Shown here: in pieces, positions 5,771 to 6,406 of the stretch
Layout: each line of letters opens with the position of its first letter
Numbering within the stretch: position 1 is the stretch's first letter
Source of the DNA: an uncultured Acetobacteraceae bacterium
GTDB lineage: Bacteria > Pseudomonadota > Alphaproteobacteria > Acetobacterales > Acetobacteraceae
DNA length: 6,406 bases
Assembly: GCA_903839965.1 (NCBI GenBank)
Contig: CAIMEK010000963.1
Coordinates: 1-6,406, forward strand
Direction of reading: 5' to 3'
Made by a program: the position numbers and the translations under genes
The notes under the pieces: generated by a model
What the model was told of the DNA's origin: nothing
What the model saw: the letters and a program-made list of their open reading frames with translations, nothing else
Database searches by the model: none

Positions 5771-6091
5771 TCAGAGCCAGTGGGCGGGCAGCCAGACCCA
5801 GGAGCCGCCCTGGTTGGTCCAGTAGCCGTCCTGCCACTGCGTGCCATGGCCGGCGCGCGGCACCCAGGCGCCCTCCCGCCATAGATACGTGCTGCCGCTC
5901 CAGTCCCAGTGGCCGGGCTGCCAGATCAGCGGCTGCTCGGAAACCGGCGGCTTGGGTATGATCTCGACCGGAATCTGCGGGGCTGGATTGGGCGCCGCCA
6001 CCTCCCGGGTGGCGCTGACGCAGCCTCCCAGCAGCAGCAGGCCGGCGGCCGAACCGGCCAGAACAAGGTGGCGGCGTGTAGCTATTTGCAT
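5771..6091 (-). CDS. Tryptophan-rich WXXGXW-repeat lipoprotein
   Basis: A 106-residue envelope protein of unknown function. The N-terminus (MQIATRR, hydrophobic core 9-21) ends in a lipobox L21-G22-G23-C24, so it should be lipidated at C24 and held in the membrane. A proline-rich linker (residues 32-50) follows. The last 50 residues hold ten tryptophans in four units: WQPGHW (57-62), WREGAW (71-76), WQDGYW (86-91) and a degenerate WLPAHW (100-105). This matches the WXXGXW/YXWGXW repeat families common in alpha- and betaproteobacteria, for which no biochemical role is established. The start is secure: AGGAGG lies nine bases before the ATG at 6089-6091. The same frame stays open to 6364, but that extension is arginine-rich and overlaps the acyl-CoA dehydrogenase gene. 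It follows that gene by 32 bases and may be co-transcribed. Confidence 0.85.
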   Translation of the reverse strand: MQIATRRHLVLAGSAAGLLLLGGCVSATREVAAPNPAPQIPVEIIPKPPVSEQPLIWQPGHWDWSGSTYLWREGAWVPRAGHGTQWQDGYWTNQGGSWVWLPAHWL

Positions 6092-6100
6092 CGTCGATGA

Positions 6101-6106
6101 CCTCCT
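6101..6106 (-). promoter_or_regulatory. Shine-Dalgarno site of the WXXGXW lipoprotein
   Basis: The minus strand reads AGGAGG (within AGGAGGT), nine bases before the ATG at 6091. It is a near-perfect ribosome site and fixes the lipoprotein start. Confidence 0.8.
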
Positions 6107-6123
6107 GTGTCCCGGACGCGAAA

Positions 6124-6406
6124 TCATGCCACGGGTTCCGTGCCTGTCAGCGCGGCGGTGGGCGAGGTGGCGGCGGCCAGCAGGGCGGCCGAGCGCGGCA
6201 ACAGCTGGTCGAGGAATACCGCGGCCGCCGCCCGCACGGAAGCCGGCGCGTCGGCGCGGCCAAGCGCGCGCGCGCACAGCCAGCCGGCCGTGACGGTGCC
6301 GACCAGGCCGAGGAAGGGCGTCGCGCCGGCCTCGGCATCGCGCCTTCCGGCCTGACGCAACCACGCCGCCGCCGCGCGCGCGTGCCGCACCGCCTCGCGC
6401 AAGGCC
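6124..6406 (-). CDS. C-terminal end of an acyl-CoA dehydrogenase (5' end outside window)
   Basis: The last 93 codons of a minus-strand gene that enters from the right edge, ending in TGA at 6124-6126. The sequence ALREAVRHARAAAAWL, then GATPFLGLVGTVTAGWLCAR and later FLDQLLPRSAALLAAAT, has the pattern of the C-terminal helical extension found in large (about 590-residue) acyl-CoA dehydrogenases of the 3-methylmercaptopropionyl-CoA dehydrogenase-like group. Such flavoenzymes oxidise an acyl-CoA thioester in the cytoplasm. The FAD-binding and catalytic parts lie outside the window, so substrate and integrity cannot be judged. The last residues (SPTAALTGTEPVA) are not conserved. The WXXGXW lipoprotein starts 32 bases downstream on the same strand. 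Confidence 0.65.
   Translation of the reverse strand, partial: ALREAVRHARAAAAWLRQAGRRDAEAGATPFLGLVGTVTAGWLCARALGRADAPASVRAAAAVFLDQLLPRSAALLAAATSPTAALTGTEPVA

Noticed and set aside
5548..5847. Minus-strand frame of 99 codons in the gap before dctP, including a short part with two cysteines
   Set aside because: It overlaps the end of the lipoprotein gene and the dctP start, lacks a good ribosome site and shows no family resemblance; the codon pattern is not coding-like.
6092..6364. N-terminal extension of the lipoprotein frame by 91 residues
   Set aside because: The extension is arginine-rich and overlaps the acyl-CoA dehydrogenase C-terminus; an internal ATG with AGGAGG and a lipoprotein signal directly after it is clearly the true start.

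Overview
The window is a 6.4 kb stretch of very GC-rich, densely packed bacterial chromosome. GC-rich third codon positions, an aromatic WXXGXW-repeat lipoprotein, a TRAP transporter and an orphan peptide-type binding protein suggest an alphaproteobacterium, perhaps of the Acetobacteraceae/Rhodospirillales type. That placement is inference; there is no rRNA or marker gene. I see no tRNA, rRNA, CRISPR array, insertion sequence, integrase or attachment site.

Layout, left to right. (1) Positions 2-79 hold the last 25 codons of an unidentified plus-strand gene that ends one base from the end of pcp. (2) Positions 81-1088, minus strand, are a two-gene unit: a small cupin protein, then pyroglutamyl peptidase I (pcp) with its whole Glu/Cys/His triad. 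(3) Positions 1089-1228 are a 140 bp divergent promoter region. (4) Positions 1229-2767, plus strand, encode a complete exported family 5 (dipeptide/oligopeptide type) ABC binding protein with no permease or ATPase gene in view. (5) Positions 2795-5551, minus strand, are a complete TRAP transporter operon in the order dctP, dctQ, dctM, with gaps of 4 and about 8 bases. (6) Positions 5552-5770 hold the TRAP leader with a candidate -10 box, and a perfect 11-bp inverted repeat next to a 12-bp palindrome. (7) Positions 5771-6091, minus strand, encode a small tryptophan-rich lipoprotein. (8) Positions 6124-6406 are the C-terminal end of a large acyl-CoA dehydrogenase whose start lies beyond the right edge.

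Functionally this looks like ordinary accessory metabolism. One solute uptake system (TRAP: binding protein, small and large membrane subunits) imports an organic acid, probably a carboxylate, with an ion gradient. A separate binding protein may capture peptides, and pcp would remove N-terminal pyroglutamate from peptides in the cytoplasm. The cupin may bind a small molecule. The two uptake systems converge with 27 bases between their stop codons.

I did not find a convincing new defence, mobile or RNA system. The points most worth a second look are the hairpin plus palindrome at 5700-5741, the peptide-binding-protein/cupin/pcp divergent arrangement, the four evenly spaced WXXGXW units of the lipoprotein, and the non-ATG start of dctQ.
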